A stretch of DNA of 64,000 nt from Aulostomus chinensis (Eukaryota > Chordata > Actinopteri > Syngnathiformes > Aulostomidae). Shown in pieces: positions 11,046 to 23,372 of this stretch. The DNA is taken from positions 31,957,420 through 32,021,419 of the forward strand of contig JBBMOA010000004.1 in the NCBI GenBank assembly GCA_037954235.1. The letters run 5' to 3'. The notes under the pieces are model-generated. The model searched no databases and was not told the origin of the DNA. It was given only the letters and a program-made list of their open reading frames with translations. The position numbers were made by a program, and so were the translations under genes. The stretch's first letter is position 1, and every line of letters starts with the position of its first letter.

Positions 11046-12554
11046 AAAGACAACTCCACTGGTCAGTATTTATTTTCAAATGTGTCTGCTTGAATTTCCC
11101 TTCATACTTGAAGCAACTTTCAATTCCTTTCAGCTCACAATGCAACCTAGAGTGTAGAGATCATTTGTTTCTATGTCTGCCTAGAATCAGCAAAGAAACT
11201 GGTCATCGCACATTCATATTTTCCTCAAGTCAATTTTATCATTTGGAAACCATCTTGAGGATATTTGGAGAAAGTTCAATCTTTTAGCTGCAGTTACAGT
11301 GACTTGCAACACTGCAAAAAATAAAAAATCACCCCTCCACAAACACTCTTGTCCAACTTTTGTGCCCAGATTTTCTCCTCATGAGGCAGCAAATCAAGTC
11401 AAGTCATTTTTATTTGTATGGAACCAAATCACAACAAAAGTTCTCTCATGACTCTTTACTAGTAGAGCAGGTCCAGCACCAAACTCCTTCAATGAATCTA
11501 CACCCAACAATTCTCCATCAACAAGCACATCCTGCAACAGCGGTGATGAAAACCTTCCTTTTAACAGACAGGAATGTCGAGCAGATCCAGGATCAGTGGG
11601 GACGGCCTTCTGCTTTGTCTGGTTGTATTTAAAGCTCCATCAGATTGGAACAACCTTTCCTCCTCACTTCGGTCTCTCACTTCCTTTCTCATCTTCAAAT
11701 CATCAAGCATTTTCAAACATCTGCTCTTGTTTCTGATGCACCTCAACTTTTCTCTCCAGGATTCACTCTGTACTTGTTCTTGTTTGTTCTCTATACTGTA
11801 CATATGTGGATATTTGTGTATGAATATGCATTGTGTACTTTAATGGTGCATGTAAGCAGTATTTATTTAGATGGGTGTTGAAATGTATGAGTATGGGTAC
11901 ACAGGCCCACTCTTATTCTGCAGTGGGATCTCTGATCATACTTTGTATAATACTGGATGGTGAGTGATGGGGTTTGGCTTTGGGGAACATTGTTGGCCTG
12001 TACTTGGGTGTATGATGTGTGTGTCCTTGTGTTGAAATGTTTGGTATTTTGTTTAGAATCTACTTGTATTATTGTTGGTCATTATTTGTCAGGACCCCCT
12101 CCAAAATGAGATGGTGCATCTCAAGGGGCTACCCTTGAAATAAAGAATCAAGAATGAAGGTGTATGCTTGTCTTGGTGGACCCTCTGCTCCTCAAGCTGA
12201 GTCAACAGATCCCTGTGTTGCCTGAGTCATTGTGTATGGTGGCTGGCATTCGGCGCTTTCACCGCTGCAGCTCGAGCTTGATTGGCTGTCAGGACAGGTG
12301 TTATTAAGAATGGTAGAGGTGACAGTTTTGGCAGGACAAGTTGCTCCACATTCAGGAGATGGTGGGAATTTTAAAGGCTGGTGACAAACTCTTTCACTGT
12401 GTGGTTCAAAGTCCCTGGTTTCCTTGCAGCTTTGAACTGAGCAGGTGTTCATTCACATATCAGTAACAGGGTGACACTTTATCACAGCAGTGGACAAACA
12501 TCAGCATTCATCACCCAGCAGCTCCTCTGATCAACAGAACAAGCTGAAGTATTC
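11046..12554. other. Unassigned; LINE-tail remnant inside
   Basis: Bases 11,394-11,466 (minus) match the L2-type LINE 3' tail also seen at 46,247-46,310 and 57,838-57,902: the AAGTCA repeat, then TTTTATTTGTAT. Part of 11,200-11,400 recurs at 14,650-14,820. Nothing else is recognised, and the 80-103-codon open frames have no domain. Confidence 0.45.
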
Positions 12555-12627
12555 TGGAGAATGAGGCCATGGATCCCTCTACCTCTCACATGCTAAACTG
12601 GCACTCTACCATTTGAGCTAATTCCCC
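12555..12627 (-). pseudogene. tRNA-Ala (AGC) pseudogene
   Basis: This is full length at 73 nt. Acceptor GGGGAAT pairs with ATTCTCC, with discriminator A. The D-arm region TTAGCTCAAATGGTAGAG is canonical, and the loop TTAGCAT gives AGC. The anticodon stem CCAGT/GTGAG has two mismatches plus wobbles, and the T arm is altered (GGATCCATGGCC). The damage suggests it no longer folds properly. Confidence 0.65.
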
Positions 12628-14005
12628 TGCTAATGAGCACAGCAGATAATGCAGCTTGACCTTCATGCATGGTTGGCTGAGCGTCACCAGTTGAAGCGTC
12701 TCTGGTTCAACAAACCCTTGGGACCAAGACACAAATTGGAACCTGTGCAGGTCTAGACCCATATTTAAGTTGGTGGAGACAATTGACTGAATGAAAAGAT
12801 TTGCCCAGAGTCCAGCTGACTTTTCTGAACTGACCCCTCATTTCTGTGTGGAGTAAACATCAGAGGAGGAGGGTGCAGGTTCTGCTTTGACCTCCTGACC
12901 TCCTGGGTAAAGCAGCGTAGATGTTGAGCTTGAAGGAGTTGACGGCCTCCTTCATCTTCTCATTGGTTTGCTCAGCATCATGAAGTGTTGCTGAAATTCA
13001 ACATGTCAGCTGAGGCCAGAGATTCCTGTGTTCCGTGAGTCATTGTGTATCATCTCTGTTGTTTGAAAGCACAAAGCTGTTCCTGATGGTCCAGTGTGTC
13101 ATATGTTGGGCTCCCACAGCTGTAACTGGGGTTTGAGCTCCGTTAAGGGAATGGTTTTGTGGAGAGAACGAAGCACAAGAATTGACAATTTCAGCAGGAA
13201 AGGTGACCATTGCTCCACAATGTCAGTCCCAGGGGGAATTCATGCTTCCCCCAGCATGGCCCTATGATCAACAGAAATGAACTGCCAGTGGAGATCCTCA
13301 GTAATCCAGGTCATGGTTTCTCTAGATTTCTGTGTTGTAGTCAGGACACTTGCAAATATCAGCCTCTTTCCTCCATGATCTCTCATTTTTTCTGTTCTCT
13401 CCATTTCTCCTCTTCGTTTCTATTCCTTGCTGACTGTTGTTCCTCATTTGTGGCAGAGTTCAGTCAGTGGACCAGACATTTTGCCACTACACTGTCCATC
13501 ATCAGGGCATTTAACATCCAGGACTGGCTCCCAGATCATTGCCATGACCTCATCCCCTGCACCAGTGGACAGTTCATCAAGGATGGCAAACATATGGGTC
13601 TCAATTCCCCTCCATCTTTGTAGGTTGGTTACATTTCCTCCTCGTCTTCAATACATCTTAAGTTGACATTTTTCTGTTTTTTCTTGGCTGCCAGGCTGTC
13701 TTACTTTTCAATGGCACAGCAGCAACGAGGGTTGCTATGGTGCAGTTGGTAAAATCCCTATCTATGGTCTGCAGAAATATGCTGTGAGTTCTTTTTTTTT
13801 CACAGAAATTCAAAGACTGACCAAGGACACCAAAGCACAGAATTTAGAGATCAAAGAAAGAAATCAAAGACGGAAAAAGAAGATCAGAAAATGGCACAGA
13901 TAAATAAGATCCATGGACTCATCAGTGAAGGTTTTCTTTTGGTTCACGGTCACTTTTTGTCGTACTGGTGTGATGATGTCAGACCCTTCACATTCAGTTC
14001 AAACA
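12628..14005. other. Unassigned; diverged repeat pair
   Basis: The stretch 13,500-13,790 is a diverged relative of 1,310-1,560, sharing CTCCCAGATCAT, CCCCTGCACCAG and TTGGTAAAATC in order. An open frame of 137 codons at 13,210-13,623 has no recognisable domain and overlaps this repeat, so I do not call it a gene. Confidence 0.4.
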
Positions 14006-14245
14006 CTACAAAGTGCAGCGTGTGATGCAGAGGGCGGCAGCCTTGTGCTTGGTTCCGTCATGGTTCTCTGCAATTTTAGCAAACTCACCAAAGACCTCCC
14101 TGAAAGCAGGATCATTTTCCCAGAGTTCTTTTTTGACCAAGTACCAATTTGTCCCTCTTTCAAAACAACAAACAAAGATGAGATCAGATGACATGGACGA
14201 TATGATATGGATGTTATTTATGGCTTTCAAACTCCAAATATTCAA
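14006..14245 (-). other. Orphan coding-like fragment
   Basis: The minus-strand frame of 79 codons contains a stretch with protein-like composition, including KKELWENDPAFREVFGEF followed by AKIAENHDGTKHKAAAL, and ends at a stop after RCTL. I do not recognise the family. It could be an isolated exon, a remnant of a transposon protein, or chance. No splice context was established. Confidence 0.25.
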
Positions 14246-14884
14246 TTTTTTTCTTCAGGGCTTTTGAGAGGTTCTGGGTAATGAATGAAAATTTAAATTG
14301 GACAGAAACGACATGCAGGGTCACTGTGTGTGTTTATGCGTGTGTGTATTTCTTGATTTATCGTGCTGGAGACCATTTCCATCATCAACACTGATCAGGA
14401 GTCCTCTTCCTCATGGGGACCAAAGACCGGCCCTGATGCAACACAGCGCAGTTTGTTAGTTCTTGCATGAATTTCAGAGTCAAGGTCTGGATTGAGTTTA
14501 GTTTCAAATAAAGATTAAGATACATTTGGTTAAGATTAAGATTAAGGTGAGGCTGCACATAGAATGAAGTCGATGGAATGTTCTAATAAGAATAGCTGGG
14601 CACACCTGAGTGTGTTTGCATGCAGACTTTCTCTTGTGACAACTGATGCCATTTGGAAACCATCTTGAGGACATTTGGAGAAAGTTCAATCTTTTAGCTG
14701 CAGTTACAGTGACTTACAACACTGCAAAAAAAAAAAAAAAATCACCCTTCCACAAACACTCTTGTCCAACATTTGTGGCCAGATTTTCTCTTCATGAGGC
14801 ACCAAATCAAGTCAAGTCAGTTTTATTTGTATCAAACCAAATCACTACAAAAAAAGGCAAAAAAGGCAAACCTCAGCGGTTCTG

Positions 14885-15236
14885 AAACTCTTCTCCTGAA
14901 TCACTCCTGAGCAGCAGCAAGAAAAAATACCAGTGCCCAACCAGATCAACTTCATGGCTGCTAACAGCCTCAGACACTTGATTTCCATCAATCTGGAGCC
15001 AAGAAGGCCCTCACCTGTGGTTCTCCTCCAGGAGGGTCCAGGTTCTGCCATTGTGGCTCCTTGTGCCACTGCCAGAGAGCCTCAGCTGCACACTGCAACA
15101 TTTCAACAGGAGATTTACATTCCTTCAAATGTCCTGACATCTTATTCCAATGGTTCTGTTCCATATTTATATTTTAAAATCAATCACACAATGAAAGCTG
15201 CCACAGCTGGTTTAAGAGAGAGAACACGCTAAGAGA
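14885..15236. repeat. Direct duplicate of 28,833-29,196
   Basis: The two copies differ at only a few positions, such as TTCATGG against TTAATGG near the start. The 28.8-kb copy runs straight into a tRNA-Lys relic, while this one runs into unique sequence. A LINE-tail remnant lies just upstream at 14,799-14,850. Confidence 0.8.
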
Positions 15237-15623
15237 TTTGAAACCAGTAAAATATGCTTTTCTGTGTGCAAACTAGTGAGGGGCATGGAAGGATATTTTA
15301 CCACCAATACAGAACCCAAACTTTAGTCATGTGATGAGATGGTGACTCTGATTATGAAGTTTATGGACAAAATGTGAATTGAAAGAAAATACATTTCTTC
15401 AGTAGACTTTGATCCAACATTTGTAGTTAGATTTTGGTGGCTGCTCCATGTTGGAGGAAACCAGGCCGATGTTGGAACATCACAGGGAAACTCATTTGCC
15501 TCCCCTGCTGCCAGTTCAACCCACTTTGGCAGACGACCACTCACTCCCATCAGTGGAGAGCAGCTTCAACTTGGTTTGGAAGTTTCTATTGTGGATGCAT
15601 AGGAATGTGGAGAAAACATCCTT

Positions 15624-15706
15624 TGTCAGAAGTGGGATTTGAACCCACGCCTCCAGGAGAGACTACGACCTGAACGCAGCGCCTTAGACCGCTCGGCCAT
15701 CCTGAC
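15624..15706 (-). tRNA. tRNA-Leu (anticodon CAG)
   Basis: This is an 83-nt class II tRNA. Acceptor GTCAGGA pairs with TTCTGAC with one G-T pair, discriminator A. The A box GGCCGAGCGGTC is canonical. Stem CTGCG/CGTAG encloses TTCAGGT, giving CAG. A Leu-type long variable arm is present, and the T arm GTGGG-TTCAAAT-CCCAC is perfect. It is the cleanest tRNA gene in the window and is probably functional. Confidence 0.93.
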
Positions 15707-15950
15707 AGAAACTTAAAAGTGGCAGACTGCAATATGAAATGAATTAATTCATTGACAAAGTAGAATTTTTTCCACTGGAGCTACTGGCTCCTGAGTTGTT
15801 GCATTTATTGTTAACATTAAACACACAGTCTGTGTTCATGGCAGTAAGAAATGAATTTCATTTTTCTAAAGGACAAGAAATGAACCAGAACATTAGAACA
15901 ACATAATATCTCTTTAACAGTTTGTTCCATGGGACACATTCCAGACAGGA

Positions 15951-16021
15951 AGGTCCCCCTGAGACTTGAACTCTGATCACTGATTCAGAGTCCTGAGTGC
16001 TCACCATTTCACCATGGAGCC
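15951..16021 (-). pseudogene. tRNA-Gln (CTG) pseudogene
   Basis: Minus strand, 71 nt, one short of the normal 72. The D arm is recognisable (CCATGGTGAAATGGTGAG) and the loop reads CTCTGAA. One C of the 3' anticodon stem is missing (GAATCAG where GAATCCAG is expected), and two acceptor pairs are lost. The inverted copy at 27,473-27,543 shares the deletion, so the defect predates the duplication. Confidence 0.75.
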
Positions 16022-16666
16022 AAACACAAGGAGGAGTTTCCTCAAAATACAACTTGACATCACCTGCAATCCAAACTGTTGATATTTGGAGGTTCATCTT
16101 GCTCTTGTTCCAGACTACATTGCCAAAAGAAACATGAACCACAAGGAAATCATGGAACTCCAGATTTATTCAGGACTTTCTAACTACATCGTATGACCTG
16201 TGAGCAAAGACTGGCCAGGCCTTCCTTAATTCATCAGTTAATTACTGCTTCAACAAACATGCCACATAATTAAGTTACCAGAATTTCTCTCATTGAAAAA
16301 CCCATCAGCCTGATTTCTTGACATGACATGAAAAATTCTCAAAACCACACAGTTGGGGTCCACAGATACAAGGTTAACCAGGAGGAATCCTGCTCCTGAA
16401 CCATGGATGGAACAAAATCCACTGGAAAACTCAGCAATTCCTGAGTGCCACATCCATCCAGGAGCTTGGGTCTCCACTTGACTGTGATGATCCATGAGAT
16501 CCAAGGAGGACAGAGGAAAGAAGGATCCTGTTGGAGATCTCCTACCTTCTTCCTACAAGTCAGAGGTTCATAACCTCACTTGTTGGTGGTGCCCTCAACC
16601 TGCTGAGAGCATCACTTAGTTAACTACAGAGAAACATAGCAGCTCTTCTGAAGGCTGCAGGAAACC

Positions 16667-16738
16667 TGCTGGAACTGAGACTTGGACTCAGGTCACTGGA
16701 TTCAAAGTCCAGGGTGCTAACAGGTCCACCATGGCATC
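16667..16738 (-). pseudogene. tRNA-Gln (TTG) pseudogene
   Basis: On the minus strand the anticodon arm CTGGACTTTGAATCCAG is perfect (TTG), but the acceptor ends GATGCCA and TTCCAGC pair poorly and the D loop is altered. It is the inverted counterpart of the better copy at 28,087-28,158. Confidence 0.65.
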
Positions 16739-17200
16739 TGGGCTTTACTTACCGTGTAAAAAGGACCACAGTGGTCGTCTGGTTTTAATTTTCACAAACA
16801 AATACGGTTTAAAACTTGTAGACAGTGACACAGGGCTCTTATTTGAAGGGCCATGGGATGTGAAATATCCCAAACCTCTGAGATCAGAGCGCTCACTTTG
16901 AACTCAAGGTCCTGACTTTGGGGGTTCTTCCTTTGGTCTTCAAATACTTGTGGTTTTTATTGGCATAACTTTCAATTTGCACGCAAAAAGAGAATCACAG
17001 TCAACTTAAACCCAGCAGACAGTGTTTATTTCTAATGAATCAGACAATCGCACAAATGAGAATTAAAGGAAAAACAAAAAAAAAAGGTTTAAAAAAATCA
17101 TTCTCCACTCTGAAGCTTTTGAAAGTTCATTTGAAGGTTTAAAGGTGGTGGTGAGGAGGACACCCTGATCCTCCCTGTCGTCACTGCCAGGATTCTTTCT

Positions 17201-18054
17201 TCTGGTGCTGTGGTTCTTCTGATGAAGGGCGGCATGATGTTTGCTGTCTCAGGCTCCACCAAATGTCCTCTTCAGGACGCCACAATGTGTCCTCTTCAGT
17301 GCTCCATCTTCCCTGCATCGGAGACACAAGGGTTTCTCCTGGTGCCGACCCGATCATCCTTCTACCGAATGGTGAGGCGATGGATCCTCAGAGGACGCTG
17401 GGATCCTTCTTCTCATCAGTGCCACAGTTTTTCATGGAGGGAACAACAGGAGCTTTTTAGTCATGTTTTGCTCGGTGTTTCCTGCACAGATCATCAGGAT
17501 CTGTGACGCCATCTTGTGATAGTGGATTCATTTATCTGCTATTTCAACACATTCAAGTTCATTATCCCTACATGTCAAAATACATTTGGTATGGAGTTTT
17601 ACTTTCTGGCCTCAATCATAATGTGTGCATTTATTCTTCATGAACATTTCTCAGCTTTGTAAGTTTATGATATTTTGTCTTCCTCTGTTTTCTATTCCAT
17701 TGTTGTTGATGATTCTATTGCAGGTTTGAGTTCCCTGTTGACTGAAGCAGAAACAGGAACAAAAAGCTGGAGGTGGTCAGAGCTCCAAGTTGGGATGCTG
17801 ATATTAAAGTAGGAGATGAACACATCCAGGTTAGCCATCACTCTCAGAACCTGCTACTTTACCTCTTCAGAATGTAGCAGCATAGCATAGCTTCATCTCA
17901 CCAGTTAGTGGCCCACTTTGATGTCTGGGATATGAGGTTAAAGGTTCTTTACAGCTCTGAATGAAGGGTTTATAAAGTGTTAACAATGCCATAAATAACA
18001 CAAGCATTCAGTAATCCTTGATAAAAGGAGACTCACCATCAAGTTGGACCAGTT
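17201..18054. repeat. Inverted-duplication arm, partner 2,047-2,920
   Basis: The reverse complement of 2,047-2,920 with scattered substitutions and a few small indels. No gene is supported. Confidence 0.8.
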
Positions 18055-19239
18055 GATTTTTCCATTTATGTGATGTTGCACATTGGGAAATAATTAATGA
18101 TAAAAAAATAATATTTTGATGAAAACTATATTTGATCAGGAAAACTACATTGGGTCAAATAAATCCATCGTTAGTGACGGTGTTACTAATTTTAACTTTA
18201 GTGCTCTGGTGCTGATTGCCTCATTAAGATCTTCATGAAGAAATAAACTGAGATTTGTAAAAATGTTTTTTTTTTTTTTTTTTACAGAGTTGGCAGTTGT
18301 CTGAGCATTGAATCTTTCTTTGTGTTGAGAACAAAGCCTCAAAGCCTTCATGTTTCAGTTTGCTTCACAGCTAACAGACAAACACCTCTTAGCCTGGTTC
18401 TGGTAGTCCAGGTTTAAACACCAACACAAGGATTTTATGCTGATTTCTTCACATGCAGCTGAAATCTAGACTTCAAGTGTTCATGTGAGGTTACAGCTTC
18501 ATGCCTATTTAGTTTTCAACAAATATTAAGTCACTAATGCATTGAGCTCACTAACGAACTTTAGTCTCAGTAGCTGAATCTGTTAGGGGGAAGGCAGTGT
18601 GGACCGGCAGGAGCCTCCTACAAAATGCAATGGAGAGAAGAAGAAATCCTGAGGAGTCGCTATGAGATTGAAGTGTTAAAGACGTGGCTCCTTTGGTGGT
18701 GATAGGATTTGAGCTATTGACTCTATTTTTAGTTTATTTCAATGTTATTGCAAACATCAGCTGCTCACTTATCAGCTAGCAAGTAAACAACAGTATTGTT
18801 CAGTGTGCTAGCTGAAGTAGACCGAGCGGTCAGTTGAGTCTTTATTTCCATGTGTGCTCATGGTAGCAGGGGTTTAGATTTCTAAATGTAACCCTTTTAC
18901 CACCGGCTCCAATATTAAAACCCACCTTAGGCTTACAGGGAACACTTTAACTCATTTCAAATATCTTGTATGGTAAAAGTCCCATCTGGAATAATTAATA
19001 TCAATCTAGGGCAATGTATGATTCTCACTCTTAAATATTCAACTGGAGGCTAGGGGGAGAACACTTGACCTTTAAACTCTGCTGTAAAGCTTCAGTAACA
19101 ACACACAAATTCAATGAAACCAACACAAGATTTCAGTTTAGAAAATGTATTAAAGGCTTGCAGAAAAACACATTCAAACCTTGAATAAACAAGACTATAG
19201 AAAATAAAAAGAACCCCGGGGTATATTGTTTGTCTTTTT
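18055..19239. other. Unassigned sequence
   Basis: It contains a poly-T run at about 18,267-18,285 and AT-rich sequence. It has no visible copy elsewhere in the window. AATAAA-like strings occur near 19,180-19,210 but are not tied to any transcript. Confidence 0.4.
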
Positions 19240-19845
19240 CAACTGTCTAGTTTTATTTCGAGTGCACTCTTGTTTACTTTCGTTGGCGCGCTTTCGTTGG
19301 AGCTCATGATGGAAACCTTTACCAGATCCCCCCGTGTGTCGGTGAAGTCAACAATACCGGACCGCAGCCGATGAATCCCTCGCTCGTTGTGGCAGCGACC
19401 GTCCCGCTCGCAGCAGCCCGCAGCAACAGACCTCCGTGACTCGGGAGCAGCGGCACATCCTCCGGCTCCGTCGGCAACCACGACCCGTCCTCCGACTCCG
19501 TCGGCAGCAGTGACGCGTCCTCAGTTAACGACTCTCTCCCGAGGCGACTATCCGAAGCTCCTGTCCCGTCCTTGCAGCGGCGTCTCCCTTCAGCGTGGAC
19601 AGCGTTAGCCTAGCTCCCGCTAGCTTCTGTAACTGGACTTGCCTGGTGCTCAACAAAACACAATCGGTGGCGGAGAATCCGACTCACGCACTCCGATCAC
19701 GTCGGTCAATTACAGTTCACAGTCCGTTACCGATAAAAACTCCTCTCCGACGACACACAGTCTCCAAACTCCGATAACGTTACGCCATTACACGATGCTC
19801 CTTCCTCGCGCTCGTTTCTCCCGGAAGTGTAAACACTAAAGGTCA
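19240..19845 (-). promoter_or_regulatory. CpG-rich island, promoter-like
   Basis: CpG is dense here and scarce on both sides. Near the right edge the minus strand reads CACTTCCGGGAG, an ETS-type element common in housekeeping promoters. About 520 bases further on, a donor-like GATCTG|GTAAAG lies at 19,323/19,322, so a minus-strand first exon is possible. An 80-codon frame across 19,239-19,481 (minus) has no known domain. An internal promoter of a mobile element is the alternative. Confidence 0.5.
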
Positions 19846-21470
19846 TGAACTCACGCACGTAACCTAACGTAAGAGAATTACTTAACTTTTTTTTTAAAGA
19901 CATTCACACCCCATGAAATGTTTTTTTGAAAGTTACTAATATTCAACAAATTTTATACAATATCTTCATAACAAATACTTATGTAAATTTTAGCTTAACC
20001 ATGAACTGGCATTTTATTCTTAATTTATTCCTATGAAAATCATGAAATAAATACCACTGAGTTATCAGAGTATTACATAAACCTAGGATTAAATTAAAGC
20101 TGCAGTCAGCGTTGTTTGGGCCTGAGCCTCCTCCCGCCCACCGCAGCCGAGTAGCAGGGGTCGTCCTGAATCCAGTGATGAATTTTATGAAAGCGGTGGG
20201 ACTTGTAAATTTACAGCAATTGCTTGCAGTGTACTACAAGATTTCAATAGTGTCACCCTGTTTATAAAAATACAGTACTTTGCCGTTAATTCTAATAGGA
20301 ATCTGTTAAATTACACCCCATGACTGTTTAACAGAACTATGCTGTAATGCTAAAATACAGTACTTCACTGTAAATAAAACAGTATCATGCAGTATCTTTG
20401 CCTTCTGGACACAAGGAGAATCTCCTGAGCTGCACATGTGAGGCCAGAGCCTTGGTTTTCGTCATCCATCTCAATCTCAGTCATTTGGTGAGTAGCGATT
20501 GCATTTATTGTAGACACTGGCGCAAAGTCTGTAGGCCAGTGGAGGCTAAGTGAAGTTTCCAGTTTGTGTGGCGACACACACGAGTGGGGGGTGCACTTAT
20601 TAAAATATAATAGTGACCAAAGCCGGACAACGCCACCTTGGGAATTTCGCCCAAGGAAATAGTTAACGTACCGACCAAAAGGCATTCACAGGTTCATTTA
20701 CTAATTGGCAGGAGACGTGGTTCCATGACAAAAATATTTTATTGTAAACAGGCCAGCAGATTAAAAAGAACAAGAATAAATCTAAACAAGTCTGGAGCTT
20801 ACCAGTGGGGGTGAGGGATCCCAAGGCAGAAGACACCCTAATCAATTGGGACATCACATTTAAAAAAAAAAACAAAAACACATGATTAAAGCAAAACAGG
20901 GGTGCACAGCACACAAGAGACAAAGCGACGCCAGGACCGTGAGCTTCCAGTACCTGAAACGAAATGACTAGAATTATAATTTAACTCCAAAACTAAACAA
21001 AAAAAACCAGAACCAAACTCAAAACAATTTACAAATTAATTCGAGAAACAAGATTTAATTATTAAACACAAATTAGCAAGGAAAAATAACCCAAAATAAC
21101 CAGAAACTGGAGTTCATTTCTCCATTGCTAGACCAGGGAGCTAACAGATAGCCGTCACGCAGCTTGCTACACCCTGAAGCCCAAGCGGAGGAATGGGAAA
21201 CAATGCAGATCCAAACCTTCAGAGCACCATGAAGTACAGTTCAGTGGCGCCACACGGTGGACATCAGGATCTGGCAGACTCTGGTTAAACAAGGTGAATT
21301 ACTGAAACAACCTCCAGTTCAACACACAGCGGATTCCAATTCGTTAACACAGAAGTAGAGCACTCCAGTGAACACAGTAAACAGTGAACAAACAAGCAAA
21401 ACATGTGTAGATGGCCAGTAGGTCGCAGAACAGGCTAGTAGCAGAGCAGGCTAATAGAGCAGGAGCCTGT
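19846..21470. other. Unassigned, AT-rich
   Basis: It has no copy elsewhere in the window. Two minus-strand open frames (20,365-20,685 and 20,663-20,923) have no recognisable domain. The segment 20,930-21,340 is A-rich and resembles mobile-element filler, but I could not assign it. Confidence 0.35.
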
Positions 21471-21670
21471 AACAAAGCAGGGTAGTCTGTAGCAAAACAG
21501 CAGCCCGAGCAAAGCAGGGTAGTCTGTAGCCAAACAGTAGCCAGAGCAAAGCAGGGTAGTCTGTAGCAAAACAGCAGCCAGAGCAAAGCAGGGTAGTCTG
21601 TAGCAAAACAGCAGCCCGAGCAAAGCAGGGTAGTCTGCAGCAAAACAGCAGCCAGAGCAAAGCAGGAGCA
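21471..21670. repeat. 37-bp minisatellite, about 5.4 units
   Basis: The unit is AGCAAAGCAGGGTAGTCTGT followed by AGCAAAACAGCAGCCAG. Five full units from 21,471 to 21,655 differ by one to three substitutions with no indels, and a partial sixth follows. Because 37 is not a multiple of three, every frame is open through it on the minus strand, which explains the Leu/Cys-rich frames there. Confidence 0.9.
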
Positions 21671-22912
21671 TCTAGCAAAGCAAGATAGTCTGGCAAGACA
21701 GCGCCCGTTAGCAAAGCAGCAGCTAGTTCTTCCTCAGTGTCACGGCTCACCAGCTGTGCCAATCAGGTGTAGATCATGTGTGTGTGGTGTTTCCCCACTA
21801 GCGGCGATTAAGGGACCGTGTCCCAAAAGCCGGACGCCTACAATTAAACACGTGAATATGAAAAACGTGCATGATCAGCATGCAACACGAGCTACAGGGA
21901 GCTACTGCTACATACCAGCAAAGACGGTGGCGAGAAGGCAGACGTGAGGCGATCAGAGGCGGAAGCGAGGTGACCAGGAAGTGGGTGGACCACAGACCCC
22001 AAGAGCAAGAGATTGACCAGGTAGATGCTGCCCCTATTTATAGAGCAGCGCCACACACTGGTTAGCTAATGATGGTACAAGCCAAGTCAGGCATCACCAA
22101 CCAGTCTCACTGCTAGGATGGGACCTCTCATCCTGCCACATTTGCATTGATAATTACACTCGGTGCACATCATGCTAGCCAGATTTAGCAGCTAGCCAAA
22201 ATGTTGAAAATGCTTGCAAATTAATCCAAAAAACAGAGAGTCGACTTTACTTTTTACATCTCGAGCCTCCACAAATTAATGTGTGCGACATCTGTATTTT
22301 GCCTGTGAATTCATGAAGCTTTCTGATAGTCTGAACCATTTTACAGTACACACAATATACGTGTCACACAACAGTTAAGTCGGTTCATATTAAGATGAGT
22401 GCACACTGACTGTGTTTACATGCAATTACGTTCCTCCATCTTGTGCTAGGCTACTGCTCTGGCATGAGTCTGTCTGATGGCATGATTACAGTGTACTTAA
22501 GGCCATAGATCAGAAGCTGTGGTTGTATTTGTTTAAAAAAGAGTGGTTTTAGCATCGTTCAAGTGCCTGCTCATTTGTGTTGATTTTTCTTTGTCTCTGA
22601 TATTGCCTACAGATGCAGGAGCCTATTTTCCAGCTGCCCTGATCCTAGTAAGTACTTGCCTGTCCATCACATTTCACAGTTAATCAGTTATTTTTTCAGA
22701 CCTCAAACATTGAAATAGACAACTATGTTATCTGGTCAAAGAAGCTGTTTTTTTCTTCTTCTTCTTCTTCTCTTCTCTTTTCTCCCTCTTTTCTTGGATC
22801 TCCAACACTACATCTACATGTATATATTTGATGGCTTATAATGTCTCATTCATCTGAGTGAGTTCCAACACTCCTTTTTTAGGCGCTTCATTGGAATAAA
22901 TCCTGAGAGTGT
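21671..22912. other. Unassigned sequence
   Basis: It has no recognisable exon. A pyrimidine tract with TTC repeats lies at about 22,750-22,795. No copy is seen elsewhere in the window. Confidence 0.35.
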
Positions 22913-23179
22913 CTGCATGTTTTCCCTGTGCTGGTTCTCTCCAGGTACTCCAGCTTCCTTCCACAGTCCAAAGACATGCAAATGGAAATGCAACTCTACA
23001 TTGACCGTAGGTATGGCTGTGAGTGTGAATGGTTGTCTGTCAATATTTGTTGGCTGCGGTGGACTGCGATGGACTGCTGACCTGTCCAAGGTAATGTCCC
23101 TTCTGGGATAGGCTCCAGCCCCACCCAGTGACCCTTAACAGGATAAGCGGAAAAAATGGATGGATGTATGGATGGATGG

Positions 23180-23215
<36 letters not shown>

Positions 23216-23232
23216 ATGGATAGATGGGTGGG
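22913..23232 (+). mobile_element. SINE copy with (GGAT)n tail, 5' truncated
   Basis: It starts within the middle domain (TTCCCTGTGCTGGTTCTCTC), runs through GGATAGGCTCCAGCCCC and AACAGGATAAGCGG, and ends in about 70 bp of GGAT repeats (23,155-23,224). The tail shows the native 3' end of the family. Confidence 0.75.
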
Positions 23233-23299
23233 TGATCACTCACAGGACTGTGAGTCTCTCACTCTGACCACTTCATGCTATGGGACTTACACCGACGTA

Positions 23300-23372
23300 A
23301 CCTGATTAGCTCAGTCAGTCGAGCGTGAGACTCTTAGTCTCAGGGTTGTTGGTTCAAGCCCCATGTTGGGTG
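23300..23372 (+). tRNA. tRNA-Lys (anticodon CTT), weakened
   Basis: This is 73 nt long. Acceptor ACCTGAT pairs with GTTGGGT using wobbles, and G23372 is the discriminator. The A box TTAGCTCAGTCAGTCGAGC is close to canonical. Stem TGAGA/TCTCA encloses CTCTTAG, giving CTT. There is one mismatch in the T stem. Flanks ending in CTCACTCTGACCACTTCATG are shared with the Lys copies at 29.2 and 62.6 kb. Confidence 0.75.

Larger units (their letters stand above)
15592..16228. repeat. Inverted-duplication arm, partner 27,266-27,866
   Basis: This arm contains the tRNA-Leu and tRNA-Gln(CTG) copies in the same relative order as the partner. The partner's Leu copy has lost 29 bases, and that loss accounts for much of the length difference. 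Confidence 0.85.

Noticed and set aside
17210..17506. 98-codon frame shared with the 2.6-2.9 kb copy as a conserved gene
   Set aside because: Both copies are young inverted duplicates, so a shared open frame is expected without selection. Differences do not avoid amino-acid changes.
21344..21762. Leu/Cys-rich repeat proteins on the minus strand
   Set aside because: They are produced by the 37-bp minisatellite, which is open in all frames.
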